Part shown: piece after piece, positions 6,532-14,662 of the stretch
How the letters are laid out: each line of letters begins with the position of its first letter
Numbering within the stretch: position 1 is the first letter of the stretch
Assembly (NCBI GenBank): GCA_049303315.1
Contig: JBAQMZ010000029.1
Coordinates: forward strand, 1 to 64,000
Source: Methanoperedens sp049303315
GTDB taxonomy: Archaea; Halobacteriota; Methanosarcinia; Methanosarcinales; Methanoperedenaceae
Length of the DNA stretch: 64,000 bases
Direction of reading: 5' to 3'
Made by a program: the position numbers and the translations under genes
The notes under the pieces: generated by a model
Seen by the model: the letters and a program-made list of their open reading frames with translations, nothing else
Databases searched by the model: none
What the model was told of the DNA's origin: nothing

Positions 6532-8505
6532 TTATCCCTTTACCTCGCGCCGCCTTTCACTCCTGTATTCGTCCACAAGCGACTTGAGCCACTCCTCTTT
6601 GGCAGCAATCTTTCTCTGCTCTGCCTTCCTGTTCCACTCTTCAATCGCATTTTTGATGTCATCGGGATTGATCACAGCAAGCTCTTCGGCAGGGTCGAAC
6701 TGGATATTCACATCCTTTGCTTTCAAAACAGGCATGCCAAGATTGAACAGTTCCTCTTCTGCCGCATGGGACATATCGTTGCAGATTATAATAGCCCGCA
6801 CGCCCAGATCGGAGAGCATTTTAGCAGTAATACTCCCGCCACCGCTTGCATCCTTGAGGAGTATTATATCGTCTTTTTTAATTCCCACCTCTTCCTGCGT
6901 CTTAAGGATGCTATCTTTTGTAAAGGCGGATATTATCTTTAGAGGGAGCGCCCTGCCGCTTATTTCAAGCCTGCGGATATGTTTCAGTCTATGTATCCTT
7001 TCGTTTAAATATGAAATCTTCTTATTGTTTTCCGATAGCCTCTTCCGCAGGTGTGCGATCTCTTTATCACGAACCAGTACGATTTTTTCTTTTTTAAATT
7101 GTTTATAGGCTTCAGACCTCTGTTTTTCGATGAGCTCCCCAAGTTTTCTAAGTTCTTCATCTTTAGCATCAAGTTCATTTTTCAACTCATCCTGATACTT
7201 TTTCATTTCCCCAATGCTTTCCTCATGTTTTCTGATAAGCTCCCTGGAATGAAGAGATTCTTCATACTTTATCAAGGGAACTTGGGCGACCTCCGGAGCT
7301 TTTGTTTCTTTTTTTGTCAGTTCCAGTATTGCAGCATCAACAGCCTTACCCCTGACAACCTGTGCAATAATTTCATCAGCATCCACTCCATGAGGTATTT
7401 TTTTCTTTATCTGTTCAAACTTATTCTTATTCTTACGATAGAACGATGCAGCAGCGGCTATGGCATCGCGTTCATGGCTGTTTGAATACCCGTAAGGTGT
7501 TGCAAACTCAATTTTATCCCCGGCTGTCAGGATAACATCCGGCGAGCCCGATACTGCGTTGAATGCACGGCGGATTTTTTCAACCGCATTCGGGGTCGGG
7601 AATACATCGCTTGCGATAATGAGCGGTCTTCCCTGTTCTGCGATCATTTCGATAACATCAGGAATTGATATGGTTCTTGAACTGTGAAGCATCCGGAGTT
7701 CACCTTCAAGCGTCAGGACCGCAATTGCGGTTGTTGTGCCCGGGTCGATACCCACTATGATATAATCCCTTTTTCTGGTTTTAAGGGGTTTAAATGCAAG
7801 AGCATCGCGTTCTATACTTTTTACATTCACCTGCACATCGCCGTATTTTCCGGAACCGATATGAACCTGGCTTCGGGGAGCGTCCACGAAGAATTCGGAT
7901 TTTGAGTACCCGCCGAATCTTTCGGTTACATTCTGAGTGAATGTGAATCCTTTTGTCTTTGATTGCTCATTCAGGTAATCCTCTATTTCCCTTGCCTTTT
8001 GCCTGACATAACCGTGCATCTTGCGCCTGTACCTGTTCTGGCTCCATCCTCCCCGGCCGGGTGAGCGCGCCCTGCTGACTTTGATTATTGTTTTATCCTC
8101 AAAAGCAGAAACCTCATATCCTATACCCATCTGCGCGAGCCTGGCGCAGGCAAGAGCCTCTGCATTTGGGTCAAACCTGTCAAATATGATTCCCTGTTGT
8201 TTTGCAAGTTTCACAAGGGGCAGGAGTTTTTCTCCGCCTGTTACCTGGATGAGTTTCGTGTTCGCAGGCAATTTTGAAAGAATTGATGCAAGCTCATGCT
8301 TATCAGAGGAAAGCTCGAAAATATTATCAACAGCTATTAGTGACGGCTTCTCCTGCCATGCCATCCTGAGCAATTTATGCATGCTTACCATGCGGTGATG
8401 CCCGGCTTCGTTCCCCTTCAGGACAACAACAGCGTATCCCGGTTTTTCTTTTGCCCGGACTGAGCCTTTTGCAATATCTATCCCAAAAATAACATTTTCC
8501 GGCAT
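6532..8505 (-). CDS. DUF460 archaeal RNase H-fold protein
   Basis: A 657-residue archaeal protein of the DUF460 family. The N-terminal half begins VIFGIDIAKGS and carries a second nucleotide-fold strand, IVGIDPGTTTAIAVL, near residue 250, with SHERDAIAAAASFYRK near 340. These are RNase H/RuvC-like signatures with acidic positions. A long charged coiled coil (about 400-510) and a C-terminal alpha/beta domain with GGGSITAKMLSD follow. The family is predicted to be a nuclease involved in RNA or DNA processing, but no reaction is established to my knowledge. It lies 3 bases after the RIO2 kinase gene, so the two are probably co-transcribed, which points toward a ribosome-related role. Confidence 0.85.
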   Translation of the reverse strand: MPENVIFGIDIAKGSVRAKEKPGYAVVVLKGNEAGHHRMVSMHKLLRMAWQEKPSLIAVDNIFELSSDKHELASILSKLPANTKLIQVTGGEKLLPLVKLAKQQGIIFDRFDPNAEALACARLAQMGIGYEVSAFEDKTIIKVSRARSPGRGGWSQNRYRRKMHGYVRQKAREIEDYLNEQSKTKGFTFTQNVTERFGGYSKSEFFVDAPRSQVHIGSGKYGDVQVNVKSIERDALAFKPLKTRKRDYIIVGIDPGTTTAIAVLTLEGELRMLHSSRTISIPDVIEMIAEQGRPLIIASDVFPTPNAVEKIRRAFNAVSGSPDVILTAGDKIEFATPYGYSNSHERDAIAAAASFYRKNKNKFEQIKKKIPHGVDADEIIAQVVRGKAVDAAILELTKKETKAPEVAQVPLIKYEESLHSRELIRKHEESIGEMKKYQDELKNELDAKDEELRKLGELIEKQRSEAYKQFKKEKIVLVRDKEIAHLRKRLSENNKKISYLNERIHRLKHIRRLEISGRALPLKIISAFTKDSILKTQEEVGIKKDDIILLKDASGGGSITAKMLSDLGVRAIIICNDMSHAAEEELFNLGMPVLKAKDVNIQFDPAEELAVINPDDIKNAIEEWNRKAEQRKIAAKEEWLKSLVDEYRSERRREVKG

Positions 8506-8508
8506 AAA

Positions 8509-9378
8509 TCAGGTCACTATGGTGTTAATCACTTCCCGGATATCCCTTTTAATCCTGTATTTCCTGCTAAAAAAAGAAAGGACGTTGTCAATATCCCTGT
8601 AAAGCAGCTCAGCAGCATTCGCATGGGATGGTGTAATGTATTGCGGCCAGTCGATAAGTTCGCATCCTTCGGGATTGACGAATATATTAAATTCACTCAG
8701 GTCTCCATGGATTATTCCGAGCCTGTATGTCTTTCTCACCTGTTCCAATATCTCATCAAGATACCAATCCGGCTCGTCTATAGTTGTATGGGCAAGCTCG
8801 CCTCCTTTTGCAATGGACATCACGATTGCATGCCTGTTATAATCAATTGGCTCAGGAACGCTCACCTCAGGATAAAGGGTTTTCAGGGCGTCATATTCCC
8901 GTTTTGCCGCAAGGCGCGCGGCATACAGCCATGAAAGATGTTTTCGCTCCCCGATATGTTCTCTTTTTATCCTGACTTTTTTGAAACTCATCTTTCCTTC
9001 CCTGTGGAACTTTATGATGACCTGCCTGTCAATGATGCCGCCTTTTGCTTCAAAGACAACCGATTCCTTACCGACCCCTATTTCATAGCCTATGGCATTC
9101 ACGGAACCCCGTTTTACAAACGCCTTCAGCGCCAGCAGGTCGTAAGCCTCAAAGTATATCCTGTACCCTTCATAAGCCCCGACGTTCCTGTGTATGAGTT
9201 TATTTTTTGCAAGATTTGAAAGGAGGTAATTGACTTCTTTCAGGTCATAATTTGCAAAACCGGCAATTTCTTCTATTGGAACCCATTCATAGAATTTCAT
9301 TTTGTTCTCAATGGCAACAAGAACCCGGAATTCCTTGTCTGTGATGGAAAGAAATGTATCTGAAATACTTTCAAGCAT
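8509..9378 (-). CDS. rio2: RIO2-type atypical serine/threonine kinase
   Basis: A 289-residue protein with an N-terminal winged helix (1-90) and a RIO kinase domain. Visible are the flexible P-loop GVGKESVVFEAKGG, the catalytic lysine in VIIKFHREG, the catalytic loop HGDLSEFN and the metal-binding LIDWPQ that replaces DFG in RIO2. RIO2 acts as an ATPase/kinase in late maturation of the small ribosomal subunit. Length is normal for archaea. The gene leads the pair with the DUF460 gene on the minus strand. Confidence 0.93.
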   Translation of the reverse strand: MLESISDTFLSITDKEFRVLVAIENKMKFYEWVPIEEIAGFANYDLKEVNYLLSNLAKNKLIHRNVGAYEGYRIYFEAYDLLALKAFVKRGSVNAIGYEIGVGKESVVFEAKGGIIDRQVIIKFHREGKMSFKKVRIKREHIGERKHLSWLYAARLAAKREYDALKTLYPEVSVPEPIDYNRHAIVMSIAKGGELAHTTIDEPDWYLDEILEQVRKTYRLGIIHGDLSEFNIFVNPEGCELIDWPQYITPSHANAAELLYRDIDNVLSFFSRKYRIKRDIREVINTIVT

Positions 9379-9439
9379 TAATTACTAAATAATACTGCTA
9401 ACTATAAAAAATGTTAATAAAAAAAGAAAAAGAAGGGTA

Positions 9440-9985
9440 TTACCTTCTTCCCCTGCCGCCCCTTTTATCACGTGACTCCCCTCTACCGCCGCCTCCGCCG
9501 CCGCTTCCACCGCGCCTGAACGAGCCAAAGTTACGGTCACCGCCGCCGCCGTACATGCTGCCATATCCTCCACCGCCGCCGCCTCCGCCGCCGTATCCGC
9601 CGCTGCGTCTTGGGCGTTCTGGCTGTTCCACATGCTTATCCGACATATTGAGTTCGGTATTGATTTCGGTGAGCGGTTCTTCGGATAACAGCATCTTTCC
9701 GTATTTTCCTATGTTCAATCTCATGGAGTTCCTTACGACTGAAATATAACCGTTCTGGATTGATATAGTATCATCCGCTGCTATTTTTCCGATCTGGTCA
9801 TCCCATAAAGATAATAATATACTTCCGGTTGCATCGGCTACTTTTACTTCACAGACGCGTTTATCTCCGAATTTTGAATGTATGTCCTTAACCTCTCCTA
9901 TTTCGATTACCTTAAGAGTGGCGTTGACATTTTTTGAATTCTCGTTCATGTCCTTTACATTGAAATTTGTAGGCGTGGTTTCCAT
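9440..9985 (-). CDS. OB-fold single-strand nucleic-acid binding protein, Gly-rich tail
   Basis: About 181 residues from the ATG at 9985, which has AGGT 7 bases upstream; an ATG at 10018 has no such site. Residues 1-110 form one OB fold of the RPA/SOSS-B type, with typical strands VIEIGEVKDI, EVKVADATGSILLSLWDDQIG and IQNGYISVVRNSMRLNIGKYGK. The C-terminal 60 residues are almost only Gly, Arg, Ser and Tyr (RGG-like), giving GC-rich triplet runs in the DNA. Single-OB proteins of this type bind ssDNA or RNA. The tail resembles nucleic-acid-binding RGG tails and could drive clustering on the nucleic acid; that is inference. Confidence 0.85.
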   Translation of the reverse strand: METTPTNFNVKDMNENSKNVNATLKVIEIGEVKDIHSKFGDKRVCEVKVADATGSILLSLWDDQIGKIAADDTISIQNGYISVVRNSMRLNIGKYGKMLLSEEPLTEINTELNMSDKHVEQPERPRRSGGYGGGGGGGGGYGSMYGGGGDRNFGSFRRGGSGGGGGGRGESRDKRGGRGRR

Positions 9986-10204
9986 TTTAATACCTTGTTT
10001 CGATTTTAACTTCTGCACCCCAGATGTATTTCACCTGTTCTTTGAGTTAGAAGAAGCATATACAACATGGCTGATTTATTTAATATAGTTTCTGCATAGA
10101 CTAAAATAAGAATGGCAGTTTATCAAGGATATACATCATGCATATTTTGAGACTCACAAGATTGATATACTGCAAAAACCTTACATTAGTCAGGGAGGTA
10201 GAGG

Positions 10205-10369
10205 ATGGAAAAGGGTGAGTTCGAAGATCTCGGCAGGGATATCTGGATGCGGGTGCTCCGTAAAACATGGCAGTCTCCTGATTCTTTCAATGAAAAACAT
10301 GGGCCTTTTTATAGTAATGGAAAAAGCAGACCTGCATATAATATATCCATGCCCGGGCAAAAATATTAA
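10205..10369 (+). CDS. Small uncharacterised protein (54 aa)
   Basis: A short plus-strand frame with a very good ribosome binding site (GGAGG at 10194-10198, six bases before the ATG). Its stop overlaps the last four bases of the convergent MBL-fold gene. The product is charged, hydrophilic and aromatic-rich at the end (PFYSNGK, MPGQKY). It has no Cys and no transmembrane segment. I recognise no family. The strong initiation signal is the main argument that it is real. Confidence 0.4.
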   Translation: MEKGEFEDLGRDIWMRVLRKTWQSPDSFNEKHGPFYSNGKSRPAYNISMPGQKY

Positions 10370-11105
10370 AATTCAAAATCCATGCCGTCATGACCCAGGG
10401 GCCATTGCCTGATGGATTCATCATGAGGCGGGAAATTATGGCTCATATGGGTAAGCACGACTGTCTTTGCCTGCAATTCCGAAGCGAGGTCCATCGCTTC
10501 CCCGGCGTTCATGTGTTTGGGGATTGTTCCCCTTGGCGGGATTATTGCGTCCGCAATAAGGAGGTCAGGCCTGAACATCAGATTGAGGCTTTTACGGGGG
10601 ATGTCCCTTGAGGTGTCGCCTGTTATCACAATCTTTCGGTCTCCAAAAGTCAGCAGCACGCCCGCGGGTTCTTCTAAAGGAGGGTGCGTGACTTCAAGCA
10701 TGGTTATGCTAAGACCGATTAACTCAAAAGGCTCATAAAAGTTCACGTCATGCCTTCTTGGCTTCATAAAAGACAGGTAATTCATTATATAATCAAGGGT
10801 TCTTGTGAGTCCGTAAACGTTGACATCGTTCTGTACCCTGTAAAAATCCCCGAACCCGGCATAATGGTCGTAATGCGGGTGCGTCCAGATTACCCCGTCA
10901 ATATGACTTATGCCTTTTTTCAAAAGCTGCCATCGAAGGTCAGGACCGTATCGATTAAAAGCCTGCCATTATCCGATTCCACAAGTATGGAAAACCGAAG
11001 CCTCCTGCTTTTTCCTCCAGCATGTGCGTCCAGACATGCGGGGCAGGAACACCCAAGCTTTGGCGTACCAACGGCATCGCCGGTTCCGAGCAGGGTAATC
11101 TTCAT
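10366..11105 (-). pseudogene. MBL-fold metallohydrolase (PhnP/RNase Z-like), frameshifted
   Basis: Two adjacent frames are halves of one metallo-beta-lactamase-fold protein. The first 61-residue piece carries GTGDAVGTPKLGCSCPAC and ends after LLIDT. The second carries the metal box THPHYDH, then TGDTS and LTHMSHN. Near 10946-10947 the template has CC where CCC would restore LLIDTGPDLRWQL, so a single missing base splits the gene. With the base restored it would be about 246 residues, the normal length of PhnP-like phosphodiesterases, with Cys residues that may bind an extra zinc. This is either a genuine recent pseudogene or an assembly error in a short homopolymer. The start overlaps the end of the AAA ATPase gene (ATGA), so the two are an operon. 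Confidence 0.8.
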
Positions 11106-12403
11106 GTTTTTTCATCCAGTGCCTTCAAATGAATCCTTTTATTGAATTCTGTAATTCCCCGCAGTAAATCCGGCTGACCAAGGACTGTTCTTTCGGTTAT
11201 AAGACCATTAAGCACAGCTTCCCGGACGATTAACCGCAGGTCGGAACCCGAGTATCCTTCTGTTTTTTCCGCAATCTCTTCCGTATTGAACGTTCCCTCT
11301 ATGTCCCTGAGCACGATATCAAGTATCTTTTTTCTCATATCCTTATCCGGGAGCCCGAATTCCACTATCTCGTCAAACCGCCTCCATGCCGCATGGTCAA
11401 GTATTGCAGGATGGTTCGTTGCTCCGATAAGAAGCACCCCATCCTCAACCAGACTTATCTCATCTATAGCCTTCAAAAGCGTGTTCACAGCCCTTTTTAA
11501 TGCAGCGTGCTCGTCCGTAGCCCTGGCTTTTGCCACGAAATCGAATTCATCGATGAAAAGTATGCACGGGCTCAGGCGTCTTGCAAGTTCAAAAACCCGG
11601 TCTATGTTCTTTGCCGTCTCGCCAAGATACTGGTCAGCAATCTGCGAGAGCTTTACTTCCACTATCGGGATTCCAAGCCTTCCTGAAAGAGCGCGCGCAA
11701 CCGAGGTTTTTCCTGTTCCCGGGGGTCCAACGAACAAAAGTTTTCCTATTTCCCGAAGCCCGATCCGCTTCAGGTAATCGCGGTACTGGATGGCTTTTGT
11801 CATCTTCTCTATCTCATCCTCCTGCGCTTTTGTGAGGACGAGGTCCTTAATATCCTGCTTTATATCTTCCGGGGCTACGATATGGGCAAGCTTTAGCATC
11901 TCCTCCGAGCCCTTTTCGGATTCTATGCTTTTAACCAGGGATAATATCCATTCCCTGCCGCTCTCTTTTGGCATGTTGGCCGCTTTCGCCTTTGCAAAGC
12001 TCACGGGAAGTGAATCATAGTTTTCAAAAAATGAGGCAAGCACCGGGTTCTTGTTGATGTTTTCAACAGCATCGGGTTGCTTTGCCAGCCACTTTGTTGC
12101 AAGGTCAAAAACAGTGAGTTTTATTTGTGACCCGAACTCTTCGAATTCAAGGAAAGGAAGCGCTTTTGTGCTGTTTTTTACATTCTCAAGACCATAAATT
12201 GTTTTTACATCGCCTTCAGTCACATAGATGGGGCGTTTCACGGTTTTTTCCTTTTCGTCCCAGTAATGTTTTCGTATTTTCCGGGGGAGGTCGTCAACGC
12301 CGAGCTTATCCGACTGGTTATACAGGTGCGCGGTAAGCACAAGTTCTGTTATTAGGAGTTTATCATCCGTCATATTAAACTTCATAATTGGGTTATTAAA
12401 CAT
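11102..12403 (-). CDS. AAA-family ATPase with archaeal N-terminal domain
   Basis: A 433-residue protein. Residues 1-190 form an alpha-rich N-terminal domain without a name I recognise. The AAA module has Walker A GPPGTGKT (about 226-233), Walker B ILFIDEFD, sensor-1 GATNHP, arginine-finger region WRRFDE and a C-terminal lid ending in EGYSGSDLRLIVREA. This is the classical 26S/Cdc48/katanin-like clade, with a single ring. It likely remodels or unfolds a protein partner. It is followed at a four-base overlap by the MBL-fold gene, which suggests a functional pair. No transmembrane segment or protease domain is seen. Confidence 0.85.
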   Translation of the reverse strand: MFNNPIMKFNMTDDKLLITELVLTAHLYNQSDKLGVDDLPRKIRKHYWDEKEKTVKRPIYVTEGDVKTIYGLENVKNSTKALPFLEFEEFGSQIKLTVFDLATKWLAKQPDAVENINKNPVLASFFENYDSLPVSFAKAKAANMPKESGREWILSLVKSIESEKGSEEMLKLAHIVAPEDIKQDIKDLVLTKAQEDEIEKMTKAIQYRDYLKRIGLREIGKLLFVGPPGTGKTSVARALSGRLGIPIVEVKLSQIADQYLGETAKNIDRVFELARRLSPCILFIDEFDFVAKARATDEHAALKRAVNTLLKAIDEISLVEDGVLLIGATNHPAILDHAAWRRFDEIVEFGLPDKDMRKKILDIVLRDIEGTFNTEEIAEKTEGYSGSDLRLIVREAVLNGLITERTVLGQPDLLRGITEFNKRIHLKALDEKT

Positions 12404-12441
12404 GATATAGTTTACTCAAAATTTACTCAAATTCTAAGGCA

Positions 12442-12503
12442 GTTACCAACGCCTATCCAAAACCATTGGTAACTTATTTCATACCATTGTAACAAGTTAC
12501 AAT
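12442..12503. promoter_or_regulatory. GTTAC(C/A)AA palindromes downstream of the 91-aa gene
   Basis: GTTACCAA at 12442-12449 is mirrored by TTGGTAAC at 12466-12473. Next to it is ATTGTAAC-AA-GTTACAAT at 12486-12503, a palindrome with 8-bp arms. The same symmetry occurs upstream of the gene at 12793-12862. This suggests binding sites for a dimeric DNA-binding protein. Confidence 0.5.
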
Positions 12504-12510
12504 AGATTAA

Positions 12511-12786
12511 TTACAGTTCAATAAACAGATTCTTCAATAGATCAATGTTTTCCTTAAATTTCAGCCTTTTAATCCATTTTTCCAAATGCTTTCGTTCAAT
12601 TAGACCTCTTCCGATATTCAATATGACCTCTGCAACTTCTTTTTCAGTCGGCGTTTTCAGAATTACTTGTTTTTCACCATCAACTCTTCCTAAGAACTTT
12701 TGCTTCGATTTCTTTTCTGCCTTGTCCCAATATGTGAGATATTTGTACTTATGACCCTTGATTTCTCTTATGAATTCCTTTGCCAT
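12511..12786 (-). CDS. Small basic protein flanked by GTTACAA palindromes
   Basis: A 91-residue lysine-rich protein. The N-terminal half (KEFIREIKGHKYKYLTYW and KFLGRVDG) looks like the short beta-rich motif seen at the start of some archaeal transposase-associated and hypothetical proteins. The C-terminal half is helical (KTPTEKEVAEVILNIGRG). I do not recognise a named family. The gene is bracketed by near-identical palindromes, one ending 7 bases before its ATG and one just after its stop. That is the layout expected for an autoregulated DNA-binding protein or for a small mobile or selfish cassette. It is monocistronic between the AAA ATPase and CPBP protease genes. Confidence 0.6.
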   Translation of the reverse strand: MAKEFIREIKGHKYKYLTYWDKAEKKSKQKFLGRVDGEKQVILKTPTEKEVAEVILNIGRGLIERKHLEKWIKRLKFKENIDLLKNLFIEL

Positions 12787-12792
12787 GATAAT

Positions 12793-12862
12793 ATTGTAAC
12801 GAGTTACAATGGCATAATAGTTCCTAACATAAATTTCACCATCACATATTGTAACTGTTACA
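12793..12862. promoter_or_regulatory. Operator-like palindromes upstream of the 91-aa gene
   Basis: ATTGTAAC-GA-GTTACAAT at 12793-12810 has 8-bp arms and lies 7 bases from the ATG of the small gene. A second, tighter palindrome TGTAAC-T-GTTACA lies at 12850-12862. A further TTGGTAAC half-site is at 12917-12924. Binding at the first site would block the ribosome-binding or initiation region, so repression by its own product is a likely use. Confidence 0.55.
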
Positions 12863-13008
12863 CTGTTTCGATGGCAAGCGTAAAAATCAGTTAAATTTAT
12901 AAGGCGAACTCATGAATTGGTAACTACCTCTAAATTCATCATGATGATGATATCAAGAATAAACTTTATTATTAATAAAAAGAATTGGTTCAGTAAGGAT
13001 AAAAAAGG

Positions 13009-13773
13009 ATGGATTCCAAAACGGATAGGAAAAATGGAATAACGAAGAGTATTATTTTTTATGCGGTTTTAACGTTAGTTGTCCTCGTATCCATGTATTT
13101 CTTTGCGCTCAGTGCAGCCCTGGTTGCATATTCGATAATTATACTTATTACATCTTTATTGAAAAAGCAGGAAGGCGGATTCAGGTGGGGTGTATCATGG
13201 AAATTCGGCTTTGTATTCGCTCTGATTCTCATCTCATCGATATTTGTTATTGAACTTGTTTTTGGGTGGATCAAACTCGAAGAGATGTCCCGGGATGCAA
13301 TTTACATATTAGCGGGAGCAGTGATTTTTGAACTGTTTGTGTCAATAGGTGAAGAAATGTCTTTCCGTGGATACATCCTGCCCAACCTTATAGGAAGCAT
13401 AGGGCGGCGTGATGCGGTAATCGCGACATCCCTTCTTTTTGCAATGCTTCACATCCCTTCCATATTGCTTCTGGGATTGGGGAAATTCAATGCAATAATC
13501 ATGTTTGCCACAATAACGGCTGCCGGGATTATTCTTGCTCTCCTGTATCTCACAGACGGGCTTAAAATGTCATCTGCATATCATTTTTCATGGAACTTTT
13601 TCCAGTATCATATATTTTCATTAAGGGGCGGTTTTGGGATTTTCGGGTTGACCGCAGCGGCGCCTGAATTTACCGGCGGTCAGGTAGGTCCTGAGGCGGG
13701 ATTGCTCGGTCTTTTTGTTCTTATACTGGGAATTCTGATACTGCTGGCTATTGCCCCACTCCGTAAAGAATAA
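13009..13773 (+). CDS. CPBP-family intramembrane metalloprotease (CAAX/Rce1-like)
   Basis: A 254-residue polytopic protein with about seven hydrophobic helices. The three active-site motifs of the CPBP (ABI/Rce1) family are present: EEMSFR with Glu115-Glu116 and Arg120, His148 in AMLHIPS, and HFSWN with His192 and Asn196. Such enzymes cleave substrates within the membrane or C-terminal to prenylated cysteines; the substrate here is unknown. A hydrophilic loop rich in Gly and Pro precedes the last helix. It is a single gene with free flanks on both sides. Confidence 0.87.
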   Translation: MDSKTDRKNGITKSIIFYAVLTLVVLVSMYFFALSAALVAYSIIILITSLLKKQEGGFRWGVSWKFGFVFALILISSIFVIELVFGWIKLEEMSRDAIYILAGAVIFELFVSIGEEMSFRGYILPNLIGSIGRRDAVIATSLLFAMLHIPSILLLGLGKFNAIIMFATITAAGIILALLYLTDGLKMSSAYHFSWNFFQYHIFSLRGGFGIFGLTAAAPEFTGGQVGPEAGLLGLFVLILGILILLAIAPLRKE

Positions 13774-13859
13774 ATACCTTTATGCAATTGTGGAAGGCAT
13801 TCATCACGATTGATTATTAAAAAGAAAAATATATTAATTTGTTATTCTCGGAGAAAAAA

Positions 13860-14405
13860 ATGAAGGAAATAAGAATACATGGTCGCGGCGGGCAGGGATC
13901 CGTGACCGCTGCCGAACTTTTAGCAGTGGCTGCTTTTGAAGACGGGAAATACAGCCAGGCTTTTCCCGCTTTTGGCGTGGAAAGGCGTGGTGCGCCCGTA
14001 ACGGCTTTTGTACGCATAAACGACAAACCAATACGATTACGCAGCCAGATATACGAACCCGATTATGTTATAGTGCAGGACGCCACGCTCGTGGATGTTG
14101 TTAACGTTGCAGCCGGGGCTAAACCTGAAGGTTTTATTCTCATTAACACTGAAAAAAGCCCATCGTCTTTCATTCTCAATACCAAAGCTCCCGTAAAAAC
14201 GCTTGACGCTACCAAACTGGCAATGGATATCATAGGAAAACCTATTGTCAATACCATCCTTGCAGGAGCATTCGCAGGAGTTTCGGGTCTCATAAATCCC
14301 GAATCTATAAAAAATGCAGTGATGGAGCGGTTCCCGGGAAAAGTGGGCGAAAAGAATGCGGCCGCCATCCAGGCTGCTTATGACCTCATGGAGGCCCAGC
14401 GATGA
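13860..14405 (+). CDS. porG: 2-oxoacid:ferredoxin oxidoreductase gamma subunit (PorG)
   Basis: About 181 residues from the ATG at 13860, which has GGAG 7-8 bases upstream; an upstream in-frame ATG at 13839 adds a non-conserved tail. The start EIRIHGRGGQGSVTAAELLA is the hallmark of the POR/VOR gamma subunit. It closes the thiamine diphosphate site in the heterotetramer. It is the first of four genes in gamma-delta-alpha-beta order with overlapping stops and starts. The complex interconverts pyruvate and acetyl-CoA plus CO2 using ferredoxin, the main link between acetyl-CoA and gluconeogenesis in archaea of this group. Confidence 0.94.
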   Translation: MKEIRIHGRGGQGSVTAAELLAVAAFEDGKYSQAFPAFGVERRGAPVTAFVRINDKPIRLRSQIYEPDYVIVQDATLVDVVNVAAGAKPEGFILINTEKSPSSFILNTKAPVKTLDATKLAMDIIGKPIVNTILAGAFAGVSGLINPESIKNAVMERFPGKVGEKNAAAIQAAYDLMEAQR

Positions 14406-14662
14406 AACTTGTGATAAAAACAGTGACCAAGCCGGGAAGCACGCGGGCGAATAAGACGGGAGCATGGCGTTCGTTCATGCCGGTTTTTGACCATAAGCTG
14501 TGCAGCAAATGCGGCATCTGCGCAATATATTGCCCCGAAGGGGTAGTGTACAAACTGGAGAATGGGTTTTTTGAACCTGATTATGAATACTGCAAAGGAT
14601 GCGGCATCTGTGCAAACGAATGCCCCAAGAAAGCTATAAAAATGGTGCTGGAGGGAAAATGA
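14402..14662 (+). CDS. porD: Pyruvate:ferredoxin oxidoreductase delta subunit (PorD)
   Basis: An 86-residue ferredoxin-type subunit with two classical [4Fe-4S] motifs, CSKCGICAIYCPEG and CKGCGICANECPKK. Its N-terminal extension contacts the other subunits in this family. It carries electrons from the thiamine diphosphate site to soluble ferredoxin. The ATG overlaps the stop of porG and its own stop overlaps the start of porA (ATGA), so translation is coupled. Confidence 0.95.
   Translation: MKLVIKTVTKPGSTRANKTGAWRSFMPVFDHKLCSKCGICAIYCPEGVVYKLENGFFEPDYEYCKGCGICANECPKKAIKMVLEGK

Noticed and set aside
9385..9633. Ala/Val/Thr-rich minus-strand frame
   Set aside because: It is a frame shadow of the Gly-rich tail of the OB-fold gene, caused by GCC/GGC triplet runs.
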